A stretch of DNA of 64,000 nt. It comes from Micromonospora sp. FIMYZ51. GTDB lineage: Bacteria > Actinomycetota > Actinomycetes > Mycobacteriales > Micromonosporaceae. The stretch spans positions 3,348,001 through 3,412,000 of the forward strand of contig NZ_CP134706.1 in the NCBI RefSeq assembly GCF_038246755.1, read 5' to 3'. Positions within the stretch are counted from its first letter, which is position 1. The number at the start of each line of letters is the position of its first letter. Under the pieces are notes generated by a model. It worked only from the letters and a program-made list of their open reading frames with translations. It was not told where the DNA came from and did no database searches. Made by a program: the position numbers and the translations under genes. This document shows, in pieces, positions 53,984 to 62,637 of the stretch.

Positions 53984-55006
53984 ATGAGGCACCGGATCAG
54001 AACGGCCGCCGCTCTTGCCATGATCACTAGCCTGGCCCTGGCGGGTTGCGGGGGCGGGGACCAGGCGGCGGGCAGCGCCACCACGCTGAACATCATCGGT
54101 TTCGCGGTGCCCGAGGCGGCGAACAAGGCCATCGCCGCGGAGTGGACCAAGACCGAGGCGGGCAAGGGGGTCAGGTTCAAGACCTCCTACGGCGCCTCCG
54201 GAGACCAGAGCCGGGCGGTGGTGTCCGGCCTGAAGGCCGACTACGTCCACTTCTCGGTGACCAGCGACGTCACCCGCCTGGTCGACGCCGGGCTTGTCGA
54301 TCAGAGCTGGGACGACGGCCCGACCAAGGGGATCGTCTCCTCCTCGGTGGTGGTGCTCGCGGTGCGCGAGGGCAACCCGAAGAACATCCAGGGCTGGGAC
54401 GACCTGATCAAGCCGGGCATCGGCATCGTCACGCCGAACCCGGCCTCCTCGGGGGCCGCCCGGTGGAACGCCCTCGCCGCCTGGGGGCACATCGCCGCCA
54501 ACGGCGGGACCGACGCCGAGGCCGAGCAGTTCCTCACCAAGCTCTTCGCCAACGTGGTGTCACTGCCCAACAGCGGTCGCGACGCCACCACCACCTTCCT
54601 CGGTGGCACCGGTGACGTCCTGCTTGCGTACGAGAACGAGACGATCCTGGCCCGTCAGAACGGCGAGAAGCTGGACTGGGTGCTGCCGGCGACCACGGTG
54701 CTTATCGAGAACCCAGGCGCGATCCTCTCCGACGCCGACCCGAAGGCCAAGGAGTGGCTGGACTTCGTGCTCGGCCCGCAGGGGCAGCGGCAGTTCGCGC
54801 TCACCGGCTTCCGGCCGATCATCGACGGCGTCGACACCAGCGGCATCGAGGGCGCGATCGACCCGAACAACCCGTTCCCCGCACCGCAGAAACTGCTGAC
54901 CGTGGAGCAGGACTTCGAGAGCTGGTCCGCGCTGTCGAAGAAGTTCTTCGACGAGAACGACGGCATCGTCACCAAGGTCATCGCGGCCTCCGGGAAGGCG
55001 AAGTGA
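53984..55006 (+). CDS. cysP: Sulfate/thiosulfate ABC transporter, binding lipoprotein
   Basis: The 340-residue lipoprotein has the lipobox LALAGCGGG with Cys22. LNIIGFAVPEAANKAIAAEW, KTSYGASGDQSRAVVSGLKA and VTPNPASSGAARWNALAAW are hallmarks of Sbp/CysP proteins and provide the sulfate-binding Ser/Gly groups. It captures sulfate or thiosulfate outside the membrane. The CysT-like gene begins in a GTGA overlap with its stop. Sbp and CysP cannot be separated from sequence alone. Confidence 0.93.
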   Translation: MRHRIRTAAALAMITSLALAGCGGGDQAAGSATTLNIIGFAVPEAANKAIAAEWTKTEAGKGVRFKTSYGASGDQSRAVVSGLKADYVHFSVTSDVTRLVDAGLVDQSWDDGPTKGIVSSSVVVLAVREGNPKNIQGWDDLIKPGIGIVTPNPASSGAARWNALAAWGHIAANGGTDAEAEQFLTKLFANVVSLPNSGRDATTTFLGGTGDVLLAYENETILARQNGEKLDWVLPATTVLIENPGAILSDADPKAKEWLDFVLGPQGQRQFALTGFRPIIDGVDTSGIEGAIDPNNPFPAPQKLLTVEQDFESWSALSKKFFDENDGIVTKVIAASGKAK

Positions 55007-55851
55007 CCTCGGCGACCCTCGCTGTGGACCGGCCGGCGGGCAACCGCCGGTCGGCCCGGGGCGGCCTGCCGCTGACCCGGGTCTCCGGGCTCGGGCTCGG
55101 CGTGGCGATGGTGTGGTTCAGCCTGCTGGTGCTGATCCCGCTGGCCGCCGTGGCGGTGACCGCGGCCGAGGGTGGGTGGGCCGGGTTCTGGCGGACGGTG
55201 ACGAACGAGCAGACCGCCGCCACCCTCCGACTGACCGTGGGCACCGCACTGCTCGTCACGCTTGTCAACATCGTGATGGGCACCCTGATCGCCTGGGTGC
55301 TGGTGCGGGACCGCTTCTTCGGCAAGCGGGCACTGGAGGTCCTCATCGACATCCCGTTCGCGCTGCCGACGATCGTCGCCGGCCTGGTGCTGCTGTCGCT
55401 GTACGGGCCGGACAGCCCGCTGGGCGTGAACATCGCCAACACCAGGATCGCGGTCTTCCTCGCCTTCCTCTTCGTCACGTTGCCGTTCATCGTGCGCACC
55501 GTGCAGCCGGTGCTCGCCGAACTCGAACCGGAGACCGAGGAGGCGGCGGCATCACTCGGTGCGAGCCGGTTCACCACCTTCCGGCGGATCATCCTGCCGA
55601 GCCTCACCCCGGCCATCGCGGCGGGCGCCGCGCTCTCCTTCGCCCGGGCGGTCGGCGAGTACGGCTCGCTGGTGCTGCTCTCCGGCAACCTGCCGATGCG
55701 TACCGAGGTGGCCTCGGTACGCATCCTCAGCAGCATCGAGAACGACAACCCGCAGAGCGCCGCAGCCGTCGCGGTGGTGCTGCTGGCCGTGTCGTTGGCC
55801 GTCATCGTCGTTCTCGACGTCATCCAGCGGAGGGTGATCCGCCGTGGCTGA
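55003..55851 (+). CDS. cysT: Sulfate ABC transporter permease CysT
   Basis: The 282-residue membrane protein starts with a GTG. SGLGLGVAMVWFSLLVLIPL is the first helix; DIPFALPTIVAGLVLLSLYG is the CysT signature. The EAA loop is EEAAASLGASRFTTFRRIIL, and FARAVGEYGSLVLLSGN follows. It pairs with CysW as the channel and overlaps it by 8 bases. Confidence 0.95.
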   Translation: MTSATLAVDRPAGNRRSARGGLPLTRVSGLGLGVAMVWFSLLVLIPLAAVAVTAAEGGWAGFWRTVTNEQTAATLRLTVGTALLVTLVNIVMGTLIAWVLVRDRFFGKRALEVLIDIPFALPTIVAGLVLLSLYGPDSPLGVNIANTRIAVFLAFLFVTLPFIVRTVQPVLAELEPETEEAAASLGASRFTTFRRIILPSLTPAIAAGAALSFARAVGEYGSLVLLSGNLPMRTEVASVRILSSIENDNPQSAAAVAVVLLAVSLAVIVVLDVIQRRVIRRG

Positions 55852-56680
55852 ACATTCCGTCGTCGCCCGCAGCCGCACCGGCCGCGGTCCCGGGCGTCAC
55901 CTGCTGCGCCTTCTCGTGACGGCGTACCTCTTCCTCCTGGTGGCCTGGCCGGTGTACCTGGTCGTCAGGAACGCGTTCGCCGACGGTCTGGGCAGCCTCA
56001 CCGACGTCCTGACCGACCCGGACGTGACGCACGCGCTGCAACTGACAGTGGTGGTCGCGGTGATCGCCGTGGTGATCAACACCGTGTTCGGCGTCGGCAT
56101 CTCGATCCTGCTGGTCCGCTACGACTTCCCCGGTAAGCGGGCGCTCAACGCCCTGCTCGACATGCCGCTGTCGGTCTCGCCGATCGTGGTCGGACTCGCC
56201 CTGGTCCTGGTCTACGGCGGCCGGGAAGGCTGGTTCGGCCCGGCGCTGGAATCCGCCGGCCTACAGGTCATCTTCGCCCTGCCGGGCATCGTCATGGCCA
56301 CCGTGTTCGTGGCGCTGCCGCTGGTCATCCGGGAGGTCGTGCCGGTGCTGGAGGAGGTCGGCGACGAACAGGAACAGGCTGCCCGCAGCCTGGGCGCGAA
56401 CGCGGTGCAGACCTTCCGCCGGATCACCCTGCCGGCGATCAAGTGGGGGGTGATCTACGGCGTGGTGCTCAGTCTCGCCCGCTCGCTTGGCGAGTTCGGT
56501 GCGGTGAAGGTCGTCTCCGGCAACCTGCTCGGCGAGACCCGTACGGCCACCCTCGTGGTCGAGGAGAAGTACCTGAACTTCGACAAGGGCGGCTCGTACG
56601 CCACCGCGTTCCTGCTCGCCCTCGTCGCCGTCGCCTGCGTCATCGTGGTGTCCGCCCTCAGGCCGAAGGAAGACCGTTGA
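55844..56680 (+). CDS. cysW: Sulfate ABC transporter permease CysW
   Basis: The 278-residue protein starts at a GTG inside the cysT end. [20 protein letters not shown] is the CysW version of the central signature; the EAA loop reads [20 protein letters not shown] and [18 protein letters not shown] follows. Six membrane helices are visible. Its stop overlaps the TTG of cysA. Confidence 0.95.
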   Translation: MAEHSVVARSRTGRGPGRHLLRLLVTAYLFLLVAWPVYLVVRNAFADGLGSLTDVLTDPDVTHALQLTVVVAVIAVVINTVFGVGISILLVRYDFPGKRALNALLDMPLSVSPIVVGLALVLVYGGREGWFGPALESAGLQVIFALPGIVMATVFVALPLVIREVVPVLEEVGDEQEQAARSLGANAVQTFRRITLPAIKWGVIYGVVLSLARSLGEFGAVKVVSGNLLGETRTATLVVEEKYLNFDKGGSYATAFLLALVAVACVIVVSALRPKEDR

Positions 56681-57657
56681 GTATCGAGATTGTCAACGTC
56701 GGCAAGCGTTTCGGCGACTTCGTCGCGCTGGACAACGTGTCGGTGAGCATCCCGTCCGGACGGCTCACCGCCCTGCTCGGCCCCTCCGGCGGCGGTAAGT
56801 CCACCCTGCTGCGGATCATCGCCGGGCTGGAACGCGCCGACACCGGCACGGTGGAGATCGAGGGCGTGAACGCCACCGGACTGCCACCGCAGAAGCGCAA
56901 CGTCGGCTTCGTGTTCCAGCACTACGCGGCCTTCAAGCACCTGTCGGTGCGGCGCAATGTGGCCTTCGGGCTGGAGATCCGTAAGCGCGCCAAGGACGAG
57001 ATCCAGCGCCGGGTCGACGAGCTGCTCGCCCTGGTCCATCTGGAACAGTTCGCGGACCGGCTGCCGGCGCAGCTCTCCGGCGGTCAGCGCCAGCGGATGG
57101 CGTTGGCCCGGGCGCTGGCCGTCGAGCCGACCGTGCTGCTGCTGGACGAGCCGTTCGGTGCCCTGGACGCCAAGGTCCGCAAGGAACTGCGGGACTGGCT
57201 GCGCCGGCTGCACGACGAGGTGCACGTGACCACCGTCTTCGTCACCCACGACCAGGAGGAGGCCCTTGAGGTCGCCGACGAGATCGTGGTGATCAACGAG
57301 GGGCGGGTGGAGCAGATCGGATCACCCGATGAGCTGTACGACAGCCCGGCCAACGAGTTCGTCATGCGCTTCCTCGGCCCGGTCACCCAGCTCGGCGACC
57401 AGTTGGTCCGCCCGCACGACCTGCAACTGTCCACCGACATGGCGGGCGGCACCGGGTTGGTCGGCCGGGTGACCCGGGTGACCCGGATCGGCTTCGAGAT
57501 CCGCGTCGAGGTCACCACCTCCGGCGGTCAACCGGTGACCGTGACCCTGACCCGCACCGAGTTCCTCGCCCTGAACATAGGACCCGACTCCCAGGTCCGC
57601 ATCCATCCCGCCCCCATCCCCACAGCCACCACCCCCACCCTCGCCACCACCTCCTGA
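56677..57657 (+). CDS. cysA: Sulfate ABC transporter ATPase CysA
   Basis: The 326-residue ATPase starts at a TTG (TTGA overlap). Walker [10 protein letters not shown] near residue 35, [15 protein letters not shown]-loop, [19 protein letters not shown], and the switch region [12 protein letters not shown] are all intact. Residues after 235 form a TOBE-like domain beginning [12 protein letters not shown], ending in a Thr/Pro-rich tail. It powers sulfate uptake. It is the last gene and is followed by an imperfect palindrome. Confidence 0.95.
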   Translation: MSIEIVNVGKRFGDFVALDNVSVSIPSGRLTALLGPSGGGKSTLLRIIAGLERADTGTVEIEGVNATGLPPQKRNVGFVFQHYAAFKHLSVRRNVAFGLEIRKRAKDEIQRRVDELLALVHLEQFADRLPAQLSGGQRQRMALARALAVEPTVLLLDEPFGALDAKVRKELRDWLRRLHDEVHVTTVFVTHDQEEALEVADEIVVINEGRVEQIGSPDELYDSPANEFVMRFLGPVTQLGDQLVRPHDLQLSTDMAGGTGLVGRVTRVTRIGFEIRVEVTTSGGQPVTVTLTRTEFLALNIGPDSQVRIHPAPIPTATTPTLATTS

Positions 57658-57672
57658 CCGGTGCCGGCGCCC

Positions 57673-57732
57673 GTTGACCAAGAGCTTTGCGTCAGATACC
57701 GCGCGGAATCTGACACAGACCTCTTGATCGAC
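57673..57732. repeat. Imperfect 25-bp palindrome after cysA
   Basis: Arms 57673-57697 and 57708-57732 match in 20 of 25 positions (two more are G-T pairs), with a 10-base centre. The outer ends GTTGACCAAGAG and CTCTTGATCGAC resemble the ends of the palindromes at 23209 and 35300. It may terminate the sulfate operon. Confidence 0.75.
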
Positions 57733-57863
57733 CAGAGTGGAGGCAGCGCGCCGGCCTTGCCGGGGGCGGGTGGTGTGGTGTTCATTGGCAAGAGTGGAGG
57801 TGCGGGTGTGAGCGCGGCCACAGCGAGGGTGACTCTCCGGCAGCCCCGCGTTACGGTCCTGGC
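57733..57863 (+). promoter_or_regulatory. Promoter of the cysteine leader peptide transcript
   Basis: GTGACT (57829-57834) and TACGGT (57852-57857) are 17 bases apart. The leader ATG at 57864 is seven bases after the -10 element, so the message should start at or next to the ATG. The upstream 95 bases show nothing else. Confidence 0.65.
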
Positions 57864-57935
57864 ATGTACCGGAGCACGCGTCTCATCCGGCGTCGCTTCG
57901 TCGACTTCCTCCGGGTGTGCAGCAGCGCCTGTTGA
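57864..57935 (+). CDS. Cysteine-containing leader peptide (23 residues)
   Basis: The frame MYRSTRLIRRRFVDFLRVCS ends in SAC and a TGA at 57933. It fits the R-R-R-x-V-D-x-L-R-V plus C-terminal Cys pattern of actinobacterial putative leader peptides found before sulfur-metabolism genes. In mycobacteria, similar short leaderless frames sense cysteine by ribosome stalling at Cys codons. Here two Cys codons (UGC, UGU) lie next to the end. It stands 200 bases before the flavin reductase and directly downstream of the sulfate operon, supporting cysteine-responsive attenuation. Confidence 0.75.
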   Translation: MYRSTRLIRRRFVDFLRVCSSAC

Positions 57936-58135
57936 GTCCGACGTCGCCGCCGAGCGACCCCGTCGTCCGGGTCGGCGTCCTGATCGGACATGTCGTCACC
58001 GGCCCGACGCCTCGACCGTCCTGCCCCGCACGACGCCCTGCGCCCGCGCGTGGCTGCCCGCGCTTGCCGCGATCTGGGCCGGCCACGTCCGATCCCGCCC
58101 AGCCCTGGCCCTGTCGACCCCCCGGGAGGACCCCG
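57936..58135 (+). promoter_or_regulatory. Possible attenuator between leader peptide and flavin reductase
   Basis: The 200 bases contain several potential GC stems; for example GGCGTC (about 57973) can pair with GACGCC (about 58008). I cannot settle which stems form. The downstream ribosome site GGGAGG ends seven bases before ATG 58136. Confidence 0.35.
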
Positions 58136-58675
58136 ATGACCCTGTCCACCGACGATGCGTCGCCTGTCGACGCCGACGCCGAGGAGATCCGTAAGCTGCT
58201 GCGCCACCAGGCCAGCACCGTCACCGTGGTCACCGCGCCCGGAGCGCCGGCGGTCGGCTTCACCGCCACCTCCTTCACGTCGGTGTCGCTGTCGCCGCCG
58301 GTGGTGTCGTTCTGCCTGAACACCGGATCGTCCAGTTGGCCCACCGTGGCCGACACCCGGCACGTGGGCGTGCACCTGCTCGCCCACCACCAGACCGAAC
58401 TCGCGCGTACCTTCGCCACCAGCGGCATCGACAGGTTCGCCGCGCCAACCAGTTGGCGGGTCGGGCCGCAGGGAGTGCCCATCCTGGACGGCACGCTCGC
58501 CTGGTTGCTGTGCCGCGTGATCGACCGGGTCACCGTGGGCAGCCACGCCATCGTGCTCGCCGAGCCGGAGCTGATCCGGCGCGCGGAAATCGGCTCGCCG
58601 CTGCTGTATCACCGGGGTCGCTACACCGGTCTGGCGCCGGGTACCGAGAGCTGGGTCTCCCGCGCGATCGCGTGA
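58136..58675 (+). CDS. Flavin reductase-like (FMN-binding split barrel) protein
   Basis: The 179-residue protein has the flavin reductase domain: LLRHQASTVTVVTAPG, GFTATSFTSVSLSPPVVSFC, and VGVHLLAHHQTELARTFATS. VDRVTVGSHAIVLAEPE and PLLYHRGRYTGL follow. It would reduce FMN with NAD(P)H to supply a two-component monooxygenase. Its cysteine leader suggests a role in sulfur supply such as sulfonate desulfonation, but no partner monooxygenase gene lies beside it. Confidence 0.9.
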   Translation: MTLSTDDASPVDADAEEIRKLLRHQASTVTVVTAPGAPAVGFTATSFTSVSLSPPVVSFCLNTGSSSWPTVADTRHVGVHLLAHHQTELARTFATSGIDRFAAPTSWRVGPQGVPILDGTLAWLLCRVIDRVTVGSHAIVLAEPELIRRAEIGSPLLYHRGRYTGLAPGTESWVSRAIA

Positions 58676-58714
58676 CGTGCGCCGTACCCAGGCGCCCGGA
58701 CAGGAGATCGCCGG

Positions 58715-58968
58715 ATGCCCGTACGCCGGATTCGTCCCCTGCTCGCCGTCGCCCTGCCGATCCTGCTGCTCGTCGGTTGCTCCGCCGCGGTCACCGGTCC
58801 GTCCGCCGGTACCGCCTGCGGGACCAGAAGCTGGTCGCCGACCGGGTGGAGACCCCGTTCGTCGGCTCGCCGGAGACGGTCACCGGCCTGCTGAGCACCC
58901 TGCGCAGCCTTGGCCGCCGCGTTCCTGAACGCCGCCCTCCCGGTGACGTTCGAGGCTGTCGAGGATGA
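58715..58968 (+). pseudogene. Frameshifted lipoprotein remnant
   Basis: ATG 58715, behind GGAGA, encodes MPVRRIRPLLAVALPILLL then VGCSAAVTG, a clear lipoprotein signal with lipobox LVGC. That frame soon turns into Arg/Ser-rich non-protein sequence and stops at 58894. From about 58812 another frame reads RLRDQKLVADRVETPFVGSP and continues TVTGLLSTLRSLG until 58968, which looks coding. Either one indel separates them or two genes are fused. It overlaps the 3' end of the convergent TetR gene, so the remainder has probably been lost. Confidence 0.5.
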
Positions 58969-59578
58969 GGTCCAACCCGAACCCGAACTCGTTGGCGTAG
59001 CTGTAACCACCACCGACGACCTGCTGGGTGATCATTTCCACCAGGTGTGGGTACTCGTCGGCCGGCAGCGCGGATCGGATCTCATCGACGAAGCCTTCGG
59101 CCGTCTCGTTCGCGTCGAACGGAAGGTTGAGCTCGGTAAGCACGAAGCCGTACACGTAGGCGTCGATCGCGGAGAACGCGTGGGCAGCCAGGGCGACCGA
59201 GAAGCCGTTGCGCCGCAGGCAGCCGAGGACCGTGTCGTGGTGCCGGAGCAGGGCCGAGCCGGGTGAGCGGCGCGACTCGATGAGGCCCAGGGCCCAGGGA
59301 TGCTGGGACAGGACCTGGCGACTCGACTCGGCCCGCTCGACCATCGCCTGCCGCCACGGCTGCTGCGGTTCGGGCAACTCGATCTGCGTGAAGATCCAGT
59401 TCGCCAGGCCGTCGAGTAGCGCATCCTTGCCGGCGAGGTGGTGATAGAGCGACATCGCCTCCACCCCGAGTTCCTTGCCGACGTTGCGCATGCTCACCTG
59501 GCCGACGCCGCCCCGGTCGGCGACCCGGACCGCCGCCTCGATGATGCGGTGGTGGGTGAGGGCTGGACGGCGCGCCAT
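58880..59578 (-). CDS. TetR-family repressor of the divergent oxidoreductase
   Basis: The protein has 232 residues from ATG 59578, with GGAG eight bases before it (GTG 59581 also possible). RRPALTHHRIIEAAVRVADR, QVSMRNVGKELGVEAMSLYH and HLAGKDALLDGLANWIF form the DNA-binding domain; the rest is a TetR_C (tetracycline-repressor-like) ligand domain. The last 20 residues (HREGGVQERGGQGCAG...) are low complexity and overlap the lipoprotein remnant, so the normal end was probably lost. Two palindromes lie in the divergent promoter. Confidence 0.9.
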   Translation of the reverse strand: MARRPALTHHRIIEAAVRVADRGGVGQVSMRNVGKELGVEAMSLYHHLAGKDALLDGLANWIFTQIELPEPQQPWRQAMVERAESSRQVLSQHPWALGLIESRRSPGSALLRHHDTVLGCLRRNGFSVALAAHAFSAIDAYVYGFVLTELNLPFDANETAEGFVDEIRSALPADEYPHLVEMITQQVVGGGYSYANEFGFGLDLILDSLERHREGGVQERGGQGCAGCSAGR

Positions 59579-59598
59579 CACGAGTTCTCCGCTCCCGG

Positions 59599-59651
59599 TT
59601 GCCGACTTACGGGCGTAAGGCTAGCATCCCAGTCAGACTTACGACTGTAAG
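59599..59651. promoter_or_regulatory. Promoter with two TetR operators
   Basis: CTTAC-N4-GTAAG occurs at 59606-59619 and 59638-59651, 32 bases apart. TTGCCG (59599-59604) and TAGCAT (59622-59627), spaced 17, form the rightward promoter with the first operator in its spacer and the second after the start. This is a classic autorepressed divergent TetR layout. Confidence 0.8.
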
Positions 59652-59661
59652 GGAGAGTCTC

Positions 59662-60648
59662 ATGCGGGCAGCGGTGATCGATCGATACGGCGCACCCGAG
59701 GTGGTACGCGTCGCCGAGGTGGCCCGGCCCCGCCTGCGTGCCGGCCAGGTGCTGATACGGGTCAGGGCGGCGGCGGTGACCTCCGCCGACTCGCGTATCC
59801 GGGGCGCGCGGTTTCCGGCCGGGTTCGGCGTACCGGCCAGGCTGATGTTCGGCGTCGTCCGACCTCGCCGACCAATTCTCGGCGGGTCGTTCTCCGGCCT
59901 CGTCGAGCAGCTCGGCCCCGGGGTCGACGACCTGGCCCTCGGTGACGAGGTGTGCGGCATGACCGGCGTCGCGCTCGGGGCGCACGCCGAGTACGTGGCG
60001 GTGCGGGCCAACCGGCTCGCGCGCAAGCCCACCGAGGTCAGCCACGAGCAAGCCGCAGGGTTGCTGTTCGGCGGCAGCACGGCGCTGTTCTTCCTGCGTG
60101 ACAAGGCGAATGTGGGCCCCGGCACCGCCGTACTGGTGAACGGCGCCTCCGGTGCGATCGGCACGAACGCCGTCCAACTCGCCCGGCACTTCGGCGCGAC
60201 AGTGACCGCGGTGAGCAGCTCGGCGAACCACGAACTGGTCACCGGACTGGGTGCCGAGCGGGTCATCGACTACGCCGACGGGGGCCTCGCCGCCACGTCC
60301 GAGCGCTTCGACGTGGTGCTGGACGCGGTCGGCAACCTGTCGGTCGAAGCCGGCCGGCGGCTGTTGCGCACCGGAGGCCGACTGCTGCTCGTCGTCGCGA
60401 GCCTGGGGGAGACCATCCGGGCGCGCGGCAACGTGGTGGCCGGAGCCGCGCCGGAACGGGTCGCCGACTTCGAGTTCCTGCTCCGTCTCGTCGCCCGCGA
60501 CGAGATCACCGTCGTGCTCGACCAGAGCCACGATCTCGACGGCATCGTCGAGGCCCATCGCCGCGTCGACACCGGCCACAAGGTCGGCAACGTCGTGGTA
60601 CGCCCGTGCGGTCCGCAGGCGGCGACGACCGGGAGCGGGGCGGGCTAG
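59662..60648 (+). CDS. Quinone oxidoreductase-like MDR enzyme
   Basis: The 328-residue protein starts at ATG 59662 behind GGGAGA. MRAAVIDRYGAPEVVRVAEV is the family opening, and VLVNGASGAIGTNAVQLARHF is the NADPH fold (GxxGxxG). The Cys/His zinc ligands of classical alcohol dehydrogenases are missing, consistent with a zinc-free reductase of quinones or enals. It is controlled by the divergent TetR. Its stop overlaps the convergent kinase stop by three bases. Confidence 0.9.
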   Translation: MRAAVIDRYGAPEVVRVAEVARPRLRAGQVLIRVRAAAVTSADSRIRGARFPAGFGVPARLMFGVVRPRRPILGGSFSGLVEQLGPGVDDLALGDEVCGMTGVALGAHAEYVAVRANRLARKPTEVSHEQAAGLLFGGSTALFFLRDKANVGPGTAVLVNGASGAIGTNAVQLARHFGATVTAVSSSANHELVTGLGAERVIDYADGGLAATSERFDVVLDAVGNLSVEAGRRLLRTGGRLLLVVASLGETIRARGNVVAGAAPERVADFEFLLRLVARDEITVVLDQSHDLDGIVEAHRRVDTGHKVGNVVVRPCGPQAATTGSGAG

Positions 60649-61589
60649 GTTCGGCCGTTGCCCGCCGCCACGTCGTGCCGGTACGGCGGATCGGCGCCCG
60701 CGCGGGTGCAGGTGATCGCGGCGACCTCGGCGGCGTACCGCAGCGCGGTGGCGATCTCCGCGTCGGGCCGGTCCGGCGGGGCCTGCGACAGCCCGGCGAG
60801 CAGCCCGGCGGTGAACGCGTCGCCGGCCCCGATGGTGTCCACGACGTCGACGACCGGCGCCGGCTGCCGGAACGTACGCGCGCCGGAGACGGCGACCGCG
60901 CCCCGGGCGCCGAGCGTCGCCACGGCGAGGACGACGCCGAGTTCCTGCCAGTGCCGCAGCACGTCCTCGACCGGCCGGTCCGGGTAGAGCCAGCCGATGT
61001 CCTCCTCGCTGGCCTTGACCACGTGCGCCAGCCGCACCAGGTTGTCGATCCGGGCGCACGCCTCGGCGGGGGTGCCGACCAGACCGGGCCGGATGTTCGG
61101 GTCGAGGCTTACCAACGCGCCCCGGTCCCGCGCGGTGCGCAGGGCGTCGGCCAACCGGTCGGCGCCGGGAGCGCGGAACACCGCCAGCGAGCCGGTGTGC
61201 AAAATGCCCCGGCCGGTGAGCGCCGGGGCCAGTTCCTCGGCGCGCCACTGCCAGTCGGCGGTGCCCTCGACGTAGAAGTCGTACGTGGCCACCCCGGTGT
61301 CGGTGAGCGAGGCGATCGCCAGCGTGGCCGGATCTGCGGTGTCGACCGCGTGGCGCAGGTCGACGCCGTTGGTGTCCGCGTGCCCGCGTAGCCAGCGGCC
61401 GAAGCGGCTGGTGGAGAAGCGGGCGAGCAGCGTGGTCGGCACGCCGAGGCGAGCTAGCCCGACGGCGACGTTGAGTGGGCTGCCGCCCGGGTGGGCGATG
61501 AACCGGCCGTCCGGCTCCTGCACCAGGTCGACGACGGCCTCACCGAGCACCGTGACCGTCGCACCCGTCACGGGCTGCACCTCAGACAC
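60645..61589 (-). CDS. PfkB-family fructokinase
   Basis: The protein has about 314 residues from GTG 61589 (GTG 61580 or 61571 are options). VTVLGEAVVDLVQEPDG and HPGGSPLNVAVGLARLG form the N-terminal PfkB signature; VDTIGAGDAFTAGLLAGL is the C-terminal one with the catalytic Asp. It phosphorylates a furanose, most likely fructose, with ATP. Its start overlaps the hydrolase stop by 8 bases, so hydrolysis of fructosides and fructose phosphorylation are coupled, both under the LacI protein. Confidence 0.92.
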   Translation of the reverse strand: MSEVQPVTGATVTVLGEAVVDLVQEPDGRFIAHPGGSPLNVAVGLARLGVPTTLLARFSTSRFGRWLRGHADTNGVDLRHAVDTADPATLAIASLTDTGVATYDFYVEGTADWQWRAEELAPALTGRGILHTGSLAVFRAPGADRLADALRTARDRGALVSLDPNIRPGLVGTPAEACARIDNLVRLAHVVKASEEDIGWLYPDRPVEDVLRHWQELGVVLAVATLGARGAVAVSGARTFRQPAPVVDVVDTIGAGDAFTAGLLAGLSQAPPDRPDAEIATALRYAAEVAAITCTRAGADPPYRHDVAAGNGRT

Positions 61590-62532
61590 CGGTCGGCGCG
61601 GGAACTGCCGGCCGGGTGACCAGACCCGTGGCCGGCTCGTAGCGGACCGGGATGGGGTCGCTGAGTTCACCGACGAACCGGCCGTCGACGTGGTCGATGA
61701 AGCCGATCAGGGACCAGCCGTCACCGTCGGGCACCAGCCTGGGCGCGTACAGCTGCGGTTGGGCGATCGGTTGGGCGGACGCGACGTCCCACGGCCCCTG
61801 CACCGTCGGCGCGGGCACCGCCCAGAGTTGGTGCTCGGCGTCCCGGCCGGCGGCGACGGCGTTGGTGCAGAACAGCAGCAGTGGCTGCCCGTCCACGACG
61901 GCGACCTGGGGCACCTCGAGGTGGCCGAAGCCGGCCGGTGCGGAGAGCGGCGGCCGGACGGTCCAGTTGATCAGATCGGGGGAGGTGGCGTGGCCGACCA
62001 CGCCTCGGGCGTCGGCCGGTCCCTGGTTGGCCCGGGCGGTGATGAGCATGTGCCATCCGTTGCCGGCCGGGTCCGGGAAGACCCAGGGATCACGCCACGC
62101 CTGTTCGTACCACATCTCGCGGTCGAGCAGTTCGTACCAGGTGGGGTCGGCCTCCACGAGCGGGCCGTCGCCGTGCCGGTGCCAGGTGACCAGGTCGTCG
62201 GAGACGGCCAGGCCGATGCGCTGCACCAGCCCGTCCTCCGCCCGCCCGACTCCGGTGTAGAAGAGGTACCACCGCTCGTCCGGGCCGCGTACGGTGCAGC
62301 CGGTCCAGGTGGCCAGGTCGTCCCAGCCGGTGTCGGCGGGCACGAGCGCGTCGGCGACGAGCTGCCAGGAGCGGAGGTCGGTGGAGACGGCGTGGCCGAT
62401 CGAGGCGCGCCGGTGACGGCGGTGCGGGTCGAGCAGGGCCCGGGAGGCGCGCAGGAAGAACGCGTGCCACCGACCGGCATCGTCCTGGGCGTACCAGCTG
62501 TCCCACACCCAGTGGTCGGGCAGACGTAGCAT
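61582..62532 (-). CDS. GH32/GH68-like beta-fructosidase
   Basis: The 316-residue single-domain protein starts at ATG 62532; TTG 62541 also fits. It has the five-blade propeller motifs of clan GH-J: DHWVWDSWYAQDD at the start (nucleophile Asp), FYTGVG, WRDPWVF (the RDP motif) and FGHLEVPQV (acid/base Glu). There is no signal peptide, so it acts on imported sucrose or fructo-oligosaccharides. The C-terminal beta-sandwich of invertases is missing, as in short actinobacterial homologues. It is operon-mate of the fructokinase. Confidence 0.88.
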   Translation of the reverse strand: MLRLPDHWVWDSWYAQDDAGRWHAFFLRASRALLDPHRRHRRASIGHAVSTDLRSWQLVADALVPADTGWDDLATWTGCTVRGPDERWYLFYTGVGRAEDGLVQRIGLAVSDDLVTWHRHGDGPLVEADPTWYELLDREMWYEQAWRDPWVFPDPAGNGWHMLITARANQGPADARGVVGHATSPDLINWTVRPPLSAPAGFGHLEVPQVAVVDGQPLLLFCTNAVAAGRDAEHQLWAVPAPTVQGPWDVASAQPIAQPQLYAPRLVPDGDGWSLIGFIDHVDGRFVGELSDPIPVRYEPATGLVTRPAVPAPTGV

Positions 62533-62548
62533 GGCGGGCAAGGTATCA

Positions 62549-62562
62549 CTAAATCGGTTTAG
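62549..62562. promoter_or_regulatory. LacI operator upstream of the fructosidase operon
   Basis: CTAAA-TCGG-TTTAG (62549-62562) is a perfect palindrome with the CG-type centre of LacI-family sites. It lies 17 bases before ATG 62532 and recurs in near-identical form at 63843. Confidence 0.85.
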
Positions 62563-62637
62563 CTCGCGACCCGGGGTTGCTTCTCGAAAAACCGCGAGGC
62601 GCGAGACGTGGTCACCGTCGAGCGCGCTCGTCCGTCC

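Noticed and set aside
57661..58194. Plus-strand frame of 177 codons after cysA
   Set aside because: It crosses the palindrome and leader peptide region in a different frame and reads as Arg/Pro-rich non-protein sequence; the 23-codon leader in another frame is better supported.
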